Shown here piece after piece: positions 36,588-44,068 of a stretch of DNA of 64,000 nt. This DNA comes from Candidatus Promineofilum glycogenicum (lineage in GTDB: Bacteria > Chloroflexota > Anaerolineae > Promineifilales > Promineifilaceae). The notes under the pieces were generated by a model. That model had not been told where the DNA came from. It worked only from the letters and a program-made list of their open reading frames with translations, and ran no database searches. The position numbers were made by a program, and so were the translations under genes. Position 1 is the first letter of the stretch. Each line of letters begins with the position of its first letter. The stretch lies in NCBI GenBank assembly GCA_016707605.1, contig JADJHJ010000003.1, positions 372,001 through 436,000 of the forward strand, in the 5' to 3' direction.

Positions 36588-36716
36588 AGCTCACGCAAAG
36601 GCGCGAAGGGGCAAAGACGCCAAGAAGAAAAAGTGATCTCACGCAAAGACGCAAAGTGCGCAAAGCGAAGAAATCATCTTTAGCTTTGCGTTCTTTGCGT
36701 CTTTGCGGAGATCCTT
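36588..36716. repeat. GCAAAGACGCAAAG palindrome
   Basis: TCACGCAAAGGCGCGAAGG and GATCTCACGCAAAGACGC words on the left, CTTTGCGTTCTTTGCGTC words and GAGATC on the right. Between convergent genes; the word family also occurs in the nested element at 31943. Confidence 0.85.
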
Positions 36717-36779
36717 TTATTCTCTTTCGCGGCGGCCGAGGTAGATGAGCGATTCCAGGTCGGGCAGGTCGGCCGGGCT

Positions 36780-37241
36780 TTAGGGGTCGAAGGGGTCGCG
36801 GACGGCGGCGAGGGTGTCGTCGTCGGCCCAGCCAAGCATCGTCGCCACGTCGGCCACGTCGCGCGCCCGCCCGGCGGCCAGCTTCATCAGCGTGAGGTAG
36901 GGCAAGGCTGGAACGGGGAAGCCGGCCGGGTCCTGCCCCGGCGCGGCCAACGCCTCGTTGAGCCAGGGCTGATCGCCCAACAGTACGTCAATCTCCGGCT
37001 CGCCCACTCGGGCAAAGGCCGCACCGGGGATGCCCAGTTCGGCCACGCGCTCATAGCCGGCCGCCTCCAGTCGCGCGGCCACGCGTGTTTCGTCGGCGGC
37101 CCGCACCAGGATGTTGAGGTCTTGCGTGGCCCGCTCCGGCATGTAGGCGCGGGCGGCCACAGCGCCGACAACCAGCCAATCAATACCCTGCAAGATGGGG
37201 CGCAGGTCGGGGAAAGTTTGCACCGCGGTTCTCCTGTACAT
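36780..37241 (-). CDS. Nucleotidyltransferase-like protein (AbiEii/MNT type)
   Basis: 153 residues. LVVGAVAARAYMPERATQDLNILV resembles the substrate-binding start of small nucleotidyltransferases (GG/GS then DxD replaced here by QDLN), so catalysis is doubtful. The frame continues beyond the TAA for 20 codons (SPADLPDLESLIYLGRRE) to a second stop at 36717, suggesting that the annotated stop is a nonsense change or error. Function unknown. Confidence 0.6.
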   Translation of the reverse strand: MYRRTAVQTFPDLRPILQGIDWLVVGAVAARAYMPERATQDLNILVRAADETRVAARLEAAGYERVAELGIPGAAFARVGEPEIDVLLGDQPWLNEALAAPGQDPAGFPVPALPYLTLMKLAAGRARDVADVATMLGWADDDTLAAVRDPFDP

Positions 37242-37352
37242 GAAGATGGCTGCTGCCCGCGCCCGGCCGGGACCGCGCCAGGGCGAGGTCGATCAGAGTC
37301 GTCGTGCTGACGGGCCATCGTTGGGCAGACGTTCAGCCATTTGCCAGCTATT

Positions 37353-37906
37353 TTACCAGAGGCCGGCCAGCCGCCCCAACGCCGCGGCCCAATACCCCTT
37401 CATCTGCTCAGCCGCCGCGGCATCGGCCAGCTTGTTGTGCTGCACCGTGACCGTCGTCCGCTCCCCCTTGTCGGTTAGGGCAACCTCGACTGACGTGCCA
37501 TCTTCCCAGGTCAGTCGCAACGATTTGGGCGGCGTGGCTTTGCGCACGGTAAAGGCGGCGTCGGGCAGCCAGCGGGCGCGGGTGGCCTCGTCGGCCCAGG
37601 CGTCATAGACGGCCGCGATTGGCGCGGCCACTGTGCGGCTGCGGCTGATCTGGTAGCCGTCGGCCATCTCGTGTTTGGCCCGCAGGCCGCGGCTCTGCTC
37701 ATAGCCGACGGTCACCTGCTGTTGCCACCAACTGGAGATCTCGGTGTGGGCCTGCAAGTGGGCCACGAGCTGCTTGTGGTTCATCTCGCGCCCGCCGGCG
37801 GCGTCGAGCAGAGGCCAGCCACTCGGCCCACGACTTGGCCGGTGGCCCGCATAACCGCTTCATTCGACGTACCCATGATGGCCGCCGGGTCCAGCTCTTC
37901 GGTCAT
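37353..37906 (-). CDS. DUF4287-like plus SRPBCC (AHSA1-type) protein, frameshifted
   Basis: About 183 residues. An N-terminal ~60-residue DUF4287-like stretch (SWAEWLALLDAAGGREMNHK) joins a START-fold SRPBCC domain (SRTVAAPIAAVYDAWAD, RWLPDAAFTVRKA). One-base shifts near 37840 and 37812 break the first part; the second reads cleanly. GGGAGGA lies seven bases before ATG 37906. The fold binds small hydrophobic ligands; no specific role is known. Confidence 0.75.
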
Positions 37907-37985
37907 CGTTGTTCCTCCCGGATGCAAGGTATAATCATCCCTCTATGCCAATTATAACATGTGGATGGTGTGACGGGGTGGGGGC

Positions 37986-39005
37986 GTGACGGCCGGCAAC
38001 GTACTGCTGCTGTCGCTGCTGGCCGCCGCCGCGCCCGTGGCGCTCTACGTCGGGCTGATCTACTGGGCCGACCGCTACGAGAAGGAGCCGTGGTGGCTGC
38101 TGTCGGCGGCCTTCCTGTGGGGGGCCATTCCGGCGGCCATTCTAGCCCTGATCTTCAACACCCTACTCAGTATGCCGTTCTATCTGCTGCTCGATAGCGG
38201 CCCGGCCGATCTGGTGTCGGGCGGCTTCATCGCTCCCATCATCGAGGAGACGGCCAAGGCGCTCATCCTGTTCCTCATCCTCTTCCTGTGGCGGCACGAA
38301 CTCGATAGCCCGCTCGACGGCCTTATCTACGGGGCGATGGTCGGCATGGGCTTCGCCATGGTCGAGAACGTGCTCTACTACGTCACGGCCTTTGAGGAGG
38401 GTGGTCAGGCGGTGTGGAACGGCACGGTCGTCATGCGCGGCGTCGTCTTCGGCCTCAGCCATGCCCTCTACACGTCGCTGACCGGCCTGGGCATTGCCGC
38501 GGCGAAGCTCAGCCCCAGCCGGCCGGTGCGCTGGCTGGCTCCGCTGCTGGGCCTGGGCGCGGCCATCACCCTCCACGCCCTGCACAACGTGGCCATGTTC
38601 ACCAACTCCCCCCTCGGCCTGCTGGCCGGGCTGACGTTTGACTGGGGCGGCATGACGATAACCGCGGTGATCATTACCCTGGTGCTCTATCAGGAGCGGC
38701 AGTGGATGCGGCGCTATCTGGCCGACGAGGTGGCGCTGGGGACGCTGACGGCCGACGAGTACGACCTGGTGCGCTCGGCCGCCGGGCGCAACCGGCGGCG
38801 GCTGGGGCTGCTGCTGCGCGAAGGGCCGGACGCCTGGCGGCGCAGCGGACGCCGCTACCGCGAGTGCAGCGAACTGGCCTACTACAAACGCCACCACGCC
38901 ATCTTCGGCGACGAACGAAGCTTGGCGGCGGCTGAACGGTTGCGGGCATCGCTGGCTGGCCACCCGGCGGGTTCAAACCCGCCGCTGCCACACGAAACCG
39001 GCTGA
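37986..39005 (+). CDS. prsW: PrsW family intramembrane metalloprotease
   Basis: 339 residues, about seven membrane helices. The PrsW/CPBP-like zinc protease residues are Glu87-Glu88 (IIEETAKAL), His159 (GLSHALYTS) and His197/His200 (LHALHN). PrsW cleaves anti-sigma factors in Bacillus; the partner is unknown here. A GTG start is used, as sequence before it is out of frame. The C-terminal ~110 residues are soluble and charged. Its last codons merge into GGCGGGTTCAAACCCGCC, a short palindrome. Confidence 0.92.
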   Translation: MTAGNVLLLSLLAAAAPVALYVGLIYWADRYEKEPWWLLSAAFLWGAIPAAILALIFNTLLSMPFYLLLDSGPADLVSGGFIAPIIEETAKALILFLILFLWRHELDSPLDGLIYGAMVGMGFAMVENVLYYVTAFEEGGQAVWNGTVVMRGVVFGLSHALYTSLTGLGIAAAKLSPSRPVRWLAPLLGLGAAITLHALHNVAMFTNSPLGLLAGLTFDWGGMTITAVIITLVLYQERQWMRRYLADEVALGTLTADEYDLVRSAAGRNRRRLGLLLREGPDAWRRSGRRYRECSELAYYKRHHAIFGDERSLAAAERLRASLAGHPAGSNPPLPHETG

Positions 39006-39026
39006 AGCCAGTTCAAACTCAATTGA

Positions 39027-39090
39027 CCTACTGGATACTGGAAACTGCACACTGACCTACTGACCTACTGCACACTGACCTACTGACCAC
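39027..39090. repeat. CTACTGACC/ACACTGACC tandem words
   Basis: Five near copies of ACTGACCTACTG follow the PrsW gene, a half-element related to 17345-17420. The end encodes the last residues (LVSGQ) of the DinB gene. Confidence 0.65.
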
Positions 39091-39571
39091 TAACCAGCCC
39101 CTCCATCTGCCCCCCATGCACCCAATCATGCTGCACCGCCAGATAGACCAACTCGTGCAGCGACGTGGGGCCGAAGAAGGTGTGTTGCCCCTGGCGCTCC
39201 CAGACATCGAGCGGCAGCGGGGTTAGCCGGGCGATGCTTTCGGCGCGGGCGGCAACGAAGTCCGCGGCGGCGGCGCGGCCGTCCTGCGCCTGATAGTTGC
39301 GCGTCACGGCCCACTCATCAGCATCGACGCCGGGCAGGAAGGCGCTGTCGTCTTCCAGCAGGGCGTTGAAGCGCGCCTGGTGCACTTCGCGCTCCACGTC
39401 GCGCAAGTGGCAGGCGATCTCCGTCAGCGACCACTCCCCCGCGGCCGGGCGATGCGACCAGTCGACCGTCGCGTCGGCCAGCAGGCGGACGACGCGCTCG
39501 CCAAAGGCGGCCAGTTCGGCCAGCAGTTCGCCGACGGGCGGCGGGTTGAGCATGGTGCGCGGGGGCAGCAT
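39080..39571 (-). CDS. DinB family protein
   Basis: 163 residues forming a four-helix DinB/YfiT bundle: LADATVDWSHRPAAGEWSLTEIACHLRDVE supplies the first metal histidine region, and QHDWVHGGQM the last. Such proteins are metal-dependent hydrolases or thiol S-transferases; substrate unknown. It starts five bases after the stop of the HAD fragment; ATG 39553 is an alternative. Confidence 0.88.
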   Translation of the reverse strand: MLPPRTMLNPPPVGELLAELAAFGERVVRLLADATVDWSHRPAAGEWSLTEIACHLRDVEREVHQARFNALLEDDSAFLPGVDADEWAVTRNYQAQDGRAAAADFVAARAESIARLTPLPLDVWERQGQHTFFGPTSLHELVYLAVQHDWVHGGQMEGLVSGQ

Positions 39572-39576
39572 GGCGA

Positions 39577-40151
39577 TCAGGCCGGGCGGCCGAGGCGCTC
39601 CAGCCAGCCGCCGGCCACCATCTCGGCCAGCACGTCGAGCGACCCCTGGCCGTTGAGCAGTGTCCGGTCGGGCGGCTCGGCGTCGACCGGGGCGATCCAG
39701 AAGGTGTGGAGGCCGACGGCGCCGCCGGGGCGATGTCGTTCTTCCAGTCGTCGCCGACCATCAGGGCGCGGTCGGGCGGGCAGTCGATGGCGGCCAGGAT
39801 TTCGCGGTAGTAGGCGGGCTGGGGCTTGGCGGCATGCATGTTCTCGTAGGTCGTCACCAGGGCGTAGGGGTACTCGTCCACCGGCACGCCGGCCCAGGCC
39901 AGGCGCTGCTCGATGGCTGTGGTGGGGAAGAGCGGGTTGGTGGCGATGACGACGGCCAGCCCGCGGGCGAAGGCGGCGCGCACCAGGTGGACGGCCGCCG
40001 GGCGGACCATCGTCGCCTGTTGCAGTTGGACGAACTCCGTCTCGTAGAAGCGGCTGAAGAACGGCTCCAGCTCAACCCGCCGGCCGCCGGTCAGGGACTC
40101 GAAGTTGGCCCAGAACACCTCGGGAAATCTGTGTAATCTGTGGTTTCTCAT
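39577..40151 (-). pseudogene. HAD-superfamily hydrolase, 5'-truncated and frameshifted
   Basis: The C-terminal two thirds of a HAD hydrolase are recognisable: PEVFWANFESLTGGRR, the Thr/Ser motif as VVIATNPLFP, the Lys in AKPQP and the acidic motif VGDDWKNDI. The first ~85 residues with the catalytic DxD are missing; instead a short repeat (40125-40146) joins the remnant to the preceding gene. A further one-base shift lies near 39725. With no nucleophile the product cannot be an active phosphatase. Confidence 0.75.
40125..40146. repeat. AACCACAGATTACACAGATT word at the HAD deletion point
   Basis: Single copy of an ACAGATTA-type repeat word found at the exact point where the HAD gene loses its 5' end. 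Confidence 0.6.
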
Positions 40152-40489
40152 AGATCGCCGAACAGTTCCCGCAGGCCGGGGCGTTCGGCGGCGCACTGGG
40201 GGCAGCCGACTTCGGGCTTTTCCACATCGATCAGGTGGCGGCTGCAGAAGGCGCGCACCTCCACGTGGCGGCCGATGCCCAGGATGCCCGGCTTGACCGT
40301 GGCCTCCAGCACCAGGTTGGGGTTGCTGTTGGCGGCCAGGATGTCGGGCACGGGGCAGTTGGCGCAGTCCTTGGGCTGCCACTGTGGCGAGCGGGCGTTG
40401 GCCTTGATCAGGCGGCACTCCTGCTCCGAACGGCCGCGGAAGAAGTCCTGATAGTAGAAGCGGCACTCTTTGCCGGCGGGGGTTCTCAT
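40148..40489 (-). CDS. Cysteine-rich hypothetical protein, 113 aa
   Basis: Cys10, Cys25, the pair CANC (43-46), Cys82 and the pair CPQC (95-98) suggest a metal or Fe-S site. The middle (NPNLVLEATVKPGILGIGRHVEVRAFC) is beta-rich. I know of no function. The stop codon overlaps the ATG of the HAD fragment (ATGA), a junction created by the deletion. No ribosome site is obvious. Confidence 0.6.
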   Translation of the reverse strand: MRTPAGKECRFYYQDFFRGRSEQECRLIKANARSPQWQPKDCANCPVPDILAANSNPNLVLEATVKPGILGIGRHVEVRAFCSRHLIDVEKPEVGCPQCAAERPGLRELFGDL

Positions 40490-40531
40490 ATTGTTTGTCC
40501 GACGTGGTTCTAGCTGTTTCTGAAGCCCATG

Positions 40532-40993
40532 TCAAGCGCCGCCGCGCCCCTGTCTACCGGCAAACCAGCCGCGATCACGAGCGGTCTTGCGGCGATGACA
40601 ATTGGCGCAACGAACCACGCACTTGGCCATCTCGTCGGCGATTGTCTCCAGCGAGTAGCGGCCCCCGGCTAACTCTGAGACATCCTTGCGTTTGTCGGCA
40701 GCATTCAGATGATCGAACTCCAATACGATGGGATCGCTTTCGCCGCAGTCAACACACGGGTGGGTGAACAAGTACTCCCAGACGAACTGCCGCGCTTCCT
40801 GGCGTCGCCGCTCGCGGTTGCGGTAAATGTCGGCCCGATACTCCTCTTTGCGCTTGTTGTAGCTTGCCTGATTGAAGCGCCGCATGCAGTCGCGGCACTG
40901 CTTCTGGCGCGTACCGAGGACTTTGTTGTGAAAGGCGAACTCCTCAAGGGGTTTCAGTTGTTGACAGTGGGCGCAACGCTTCTGCTCGTTCAC
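40532..40993 (-). CDS. HNH endonuclease-like protein with zinc ribbon
   Basis: 153 residues. An N-terminal CAHC...CRDC treble-clef-like zinc motif is followed by a basic helix and a C-terminal HNH core: CVDCGES, EFDHL and CVVRCANCHRRKTA. A DNA-nicking nuclease of unknown role, perhaps a mobile-element remnant or housekeeping protein. GTG 40993 is preferred because an ATG at 41056 would place the tRNA-Arg terminator inside the coding region. Confidence 0.75.
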   Translation of the reverse strand: MNEQKRCAHCQQLKPLEEFAFHNKVLGTRQKQCRDCMRRFNQASYNKRKEEYRADIYRNRERRRQEARQFVWEYLFTHPCVDCGESDPIVLEFDHLNAADKRKDVSELAGGRYSLETIADEMAKCVVRCANCHRRKTARDRGWFAGRQGRGGA

Positions 40994-41006
40994 CTGGCCC
41001 CCATAA

Positions 41007-41039
41007 ACAAAAGAAGCCCTGCCATTAGCAGGAGCTTCT
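41007..41039 (-). terminator. Intrinsic terminator of tRNA-Arg
   Basis: On the minus strand AGAAGCTCCTGC pairs with GGCAGGGCTTCT (one bulge) around a four-base loop, then TTTTGTTT. It lies 31 bases after the tRNA. Confidence 0.85.
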
Positions 41040-41069
41040 CGAACGAAATACATCACAAATCCACTCTGT

Positions 41070-41142
41070 GCGCCTGGAGAGAGTCGAACTCCCGACTTCC
41101 ACGTTCGTAGCGTGGCGCTCTAGTCCACTGAGCTACAGGCGC
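41070..41142 (-). tRNA. tRNA-Arg (anticodon ACG)
   Basis: A 73-base cloverleaf: acceptor GCGCCTG/CAGGCGC, D-arm GCTC..GAGC, anticodon stem CCACG/CGTGG with loop CTACGAA, T-loop TTCGACT. CCA is not encoded. Anticodon ACG should be edited to ICG and read CGN codons. Confidence 0.96.
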
Positions 41143-41210
41143 GTAACATCACGAAATATACCCCAAACCCGTGCACTTGGCAAGCTTTCGACGTCACCCG
41201 ATCAAATTTC

Positions 41211-41789
41211 TTATCCGGCTGAAATCTGTGAGCCGCTAAGACCCGTCAAGCGAATCAGCTCTTCGGAGATCGTCTGGCTAGTCGCGCCGTCCAACACGTA
41301 AAGGTTCAACGCCCGGGTAAAGACCACACCGTCCACGGCCAGCCGTATGAGGGTCGCCAGCGTTGGGTCAATGCCGTCCTCAACGGCCGCCCGTTGGCTC
41401 TGCTCGAAGCCGCGCCGCAGTTGATCGAGCGTGCGATGATCGGCGGCGACGGCCGCAGCCAGGGCGGGAATCAGGTTGATGTCTTCGTACTGCACGGAGA
41501 AGATGGTGCGAATGTAGGCCCGCAGCCAGCGCCCCGGCTGCCCCGGCGCTTCCGCGGCCAGTTCCGCTTCCAGGCGTGAATTGAAGACCTCCGTCACCTG
41601 CTCGATCAGGCCGGCCGTCAGCGCTTCCTTGGACGGGAAGTGGTGCAGCACGCCCCCTTTGGTCACGCCCGCCTCGTGGGCGACGGCCTCAATGGTGAAA
41701 GCGCCGATGCCCAGGCGAACAATGAGATGGGCCGTGGCCCTCAGCACGGCCTCCCGCGTCTTCATCGCCTCTTCTTTTGTCCGGCGCAT
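41211..41789 (-). CDS. TetR/AcrR family transcriptional regulator
   Basis: 192 residues. The N-terminal HTH runs from TREAVLRATAHL to GVLHHFPSKEALTAGL; the rest is a helical ligand-binding domain. GGAGGTG lies five bases before ATG 41789. It sits downstream of the P450 gene in the same direction, separated by ~300 bases. The 24-bp inverted repeat on the P450 promoter is a plausible target, and another palindrome at 42025 lies in its own upstream region. Confidence 0.92.
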   Translation of the reverse strand: MRRTKEEAMKTREAVLRATAHLIVRLGIGAFTIEAVAHEAGVTKGGVLHHFPSKEALTAGLIEQVTEVFNSRLEAELAAEAPGQPGRWLRAYIRTIFSVQYEDINLIPALAAAVAADHRTLDQLRRGFEQSQRAAVEDGIDPTLATLIRLAVDGVVFTRALNLYVLDGATSQTISEELIRLTGLSGSQISAG

Positions 41790-41934
41790 GGGCACCTCCA
41801 ACCGCCGGCAACCGGCCTGGTCGCTGGCCTCAACCCTGGTGACAACAATCACTGCGTGTTGCTTGCCACCTGACACTGCTGGCGCCCTCATCATAACATA
41901 GACGTGGCCTATTACTCCACTATTGACGCAGGGG

Positions 41935-42054
41935 TTTTCAGCAGTCAAGGAGCGCGGAGTCCGCATCCTCAGATGCGGACGGACCAGCGAGGCGCATCTG
42001 AGGATGCGCACTCCACGGGCATATCCACGAACGTTCGTGGGTGACTACTGAAAA
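41935..42054. mobile_element. MITE-like composite inverted repeat
   Basis: Terminal 13-base arms TTTTCAGCAGTCA (41935-41947) and TGACTACTGAAAA (42042-42054), one mismatch. Inside lie a GAGTCCGCATCCTCAGATGCG palindrome and the perfect CCACGAACGTTCGTGG at 42025-42040. No coding capacity and no clear target duplication. The inner words recur at 59538-59584. Confidence 0.45.
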
Positions 42055-42085
42055 GACCTGACTATTGTCGGCCGCCCGGTTCAAC

Positions 42086-43462
42086 TCAGACCGCGAATAC
42101 CTCTTCCGGCTCAACGACCCGTTCGCTGACGCGTGACCGCAGCCCATGCTTGGGGCGCAGCGTGCCCATCAACTCGATCTCCACTGGGTGGCCGGGCAGC
42201 ACGGCGATGCGGAACTGCTGGGCGATGGTGGCCAGGATCAGCACCGCTTCCATCATCGCCAGCCCATTGCCGATGCAGATGTGGGGCCCGCCGCCAAACG
42301 GCAGATAGGCCGGGCGCGGCGGCAATTCGGCTTTGTCCTTCAGCCAGCGTTCGGGCACAAAGGCGTCCGGTTCGTCGTACCAGCGGGGGTCGCGGTGGAC
42401 GAGCCAGGGGCTGAGCCAGATGGCCGTATCTTTGGCGATATGGTAGCCACGGATCGCCACGTCCTCCAAAGCGACGCGCTGCGTGACCCAGGCGACCGGA
42501 TAGCAGCGCAGGCTCTCTTTGATGACAGCGTTGGCAAAGCGCAACTGGGGCACGTCGTCGGCCGTCGGCGTCCGCCCGGCCAGCACCTCGTCCACCTCGG
42601 CTTCCAACTTGGCGTAGGCGTCGGGGTGGGAGGAGAGCAGATGCCAGGCCCACGACAGCGTCGTGGCCGTGGTCTCGTGGCCGGCTAGATAGAGGGTGCG
42701 GATTTCATCCAGCAGTTGCGTGGTGCTCATCGGCTGCCCCTCGTCGTCGCGCGCGGCCATCAGCATGGTCAGCAGGTCGTCGCGGTCGCTGCCTTCGGCG
42801 CGGCGCTCGTCGATGATCGCCAGCAGCAGTTCGTTGATGGTGGCCACGCCCTTGACCATCTGCGTGCGCGCCGGGGTGGGGATGAAGCGGGGCAGGAGCA
42901 TCTCCAGCCCCATGTCGGCGGCGATGCCGCGCATCATGGCGTCGAAGGCCTGGCTGGCCTCGCTGGTGCTGTCGGCCACGTCGGCGTCGAACAGCACTTT
43001 CATGATGATGCGTTGCGTCAGCGTCATCATCTCCTGATGTACGTCGCGGACGGCGCCGTCGTACCAGGTGGCCAGCATGTCCCCGGTGTAGTCGACCATC
43101 TGATCGGCGTACTGCTTGATCGACTGGTGGTGAAAGGCGGGCGCGGCCAACTTGCGCTGGCGCTTCCAGAAATCCCCCTCGCTAGTAACCAGACCGTTGC
43201 CCAGAACCGTGCGCAGGGCGTGGGGGGGCTTGAACTTGCCGAAGGCCTTGCCGGTCTCCAGCAGAACGCGGTCGATGTCTTCGGGGTGGCTGATGAGGAC
43301 GCTCTTGTTGCCCAGCAGCGAGAACGCCGCCACATCGCCGTACTCCTGCTGGAGACGGCTGATGAATCTGAGCGGGTTGTGGGCAAAATCGGTCATGTTC
43401 CCCAGGAAGGGTAGACCGGAAACACCGTCGGGCTGTTTAAGCGTATCTTGGTTACTTGCCAT
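42086..43462 (-). CDS. Cytochrome P450
   Basis: 458 residues, complete. I-helix AGHETTATTL, K-helix ESLR, and the haem-binding loop FGGGPHICIGNGLAMME with ligand Cys396. It is soluble (no membrane anchor) and resembles CYP102/CYP110-type fatty-acid or terpenoid hydroxylases. Redox partners are not nearby. ATG 43462 is chosen because GGAG lies eight bases before it; two upstream ATGs would sit in the leader or operator. A strong promoter with an overlapping operator predicts tight repression. Confidence 0.95.
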   Translation of the reverse strand: MASNQDTLKQPDGVSGLPFLGNMTDFAHNPLRFISRLQQEYGDVAAFSLLGNKSVLISHPEDIDRVLLETGKAFGKFKPPHALRTVLGNGLVTSEGDFWKRQRKLAAPAFHHQSIKQYADQMVDYTGDMLATWYDGAVRDVHQEMMTLTQRIIMKVLFDADVADSTSEASQAFDAMMRGIAADMGLEMLLPRFIPTPARTQMVKGVATINELLLAIIDERRAEGSDRDDLLTMLMAARDDEGQPMSTTQLLDEIRTLYLAGHETTATTLSWAWHLLSSHPDAYAKLEAEVDEVLAGRTPTADDVPQLRFANAVIKESLRCYPVAWVTQRVALEDVAIRGYHIAKDTAIWLSPWLVHRDPRWYDEPDAFVPERWLKDKAELPPRPAYLPFGGGPHICIGNGLAMMEAVLILATIAQQFRIAVLPGHPVEIELMGTLRPKHGLRSRVSERVVEPEEVFAV

Positions 43463-43496
43463 GCTCTTCGCTCCAAACCTCATGATCGTTGACATT

Positions 43497-43520
43497 TACA
43501 TACCAAACGTACGGTATGTA
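43497..43520. promoter_or_regulatory. 24-bp operator candidate on the P450 promoter
   Basis: TACATACC and GGTATGTA are perfect 8-base arms around AAACGTAC. Position directly after the -10 fits a TetR-type repressor site. Confidence 0.7.
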
Positions 43521-43547
43521 TTTTATGCGACCAGGCTCGAGTGTCAA
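43520..43547 (-). promoter_or_regulatory. P450 promoter
   Basis: On the minus strand a perfect TTGACA (43542-43547), 16 bases, TAAAAT (43520-43525). Confidence 0.8.
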
Positions 43548-43620
43548 CCAGGATGAGCCAAGTACTTATATGGGCTGGATGCAGGGGCAAGAGATATTTC
43601 GAGCAACGGGGTGGCAAAAC

Positions 43621-43652
43621 GAAAACCAGCAGCAATACTGCTGCTGGTTTTC
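43621..43652 (-). terminator. Terminator-like hairpin after the tRNA-Ser genes
   Basis: Fourteen-base perfect arms GAAAACCAGCAGCA and complement around ATAC; the minus strand continues CGTTTTGCC. Confidence 0.8.
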
Positions 43653-43681
43653 ATCAAACGGAGTGTGTTCTATCCAAGCTG

Positions 43682-43770
43682 CGGGGAGGATGGGATTCGA
43701 ACCCATGACCGAGTTTTATCCCGGTAACCGCTTAGCAGGCGGCCCCAATCGACCTCTCTGGCACCTCCCC
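43682..43770 (-). tRNA. tRNA-Ser (anticodon GCT)
   Basis: 89-base class II tRNA: acceptor GGGGAGG/CCTCCCC, anticodon loop CTGCTAA between CCGC-rich stem halves, long variable arm, T-loop TTCGAAT. Reads AGC/AGT. Confidence 0.95.
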
Positions 43771-43805
43771 AGTCATGGGCGAAGCGTGTCGCGCTCGGTT
43801 GTCAA

Positions 43806-43896
<91 letters not shown>

Positions 43897-43962
43897 AGGT
43901 TACGCCAGCGAGGGAACGTGGGAGAAGTATAGCATGGAGTGAAGGTCAGGGCAAGCGGGACG

Positions 43963-44068
43963 AGTGGCGGGTGGCGGGTGGCGGGTGGCGAGTGGCGCCA
44001 CTCGCCACCCGCCACTCGCCACCCGCCACTCGCCACTCGCCACCCGCCACCCGCCACCCGCCACTCGC
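43963..44068. repeat. GGTGGCGGGTGGCGAGTGGC palindromic array
   Basis: About five GTGGCGGGTGGC words face seven complementary GCCACCCGCCACTCGCC words. It fills the gap between the tRNAs and the stop codon of the giant protein gene. Confidence 0.9.

Noticed and set aside
42025..42040. SOS box in the CCACGAACGTTCGTGG palindrome
   Set aside because: GAAC and GTTC are adjacent without the four-base spacer needed for the DinR-type site.
43963..44068. Possible CRISPR or VNTR array
   Set aside because: Words are contiguous without spacers and the right half is the complement of the left, so it is a palindrome, not a CRISPR array.
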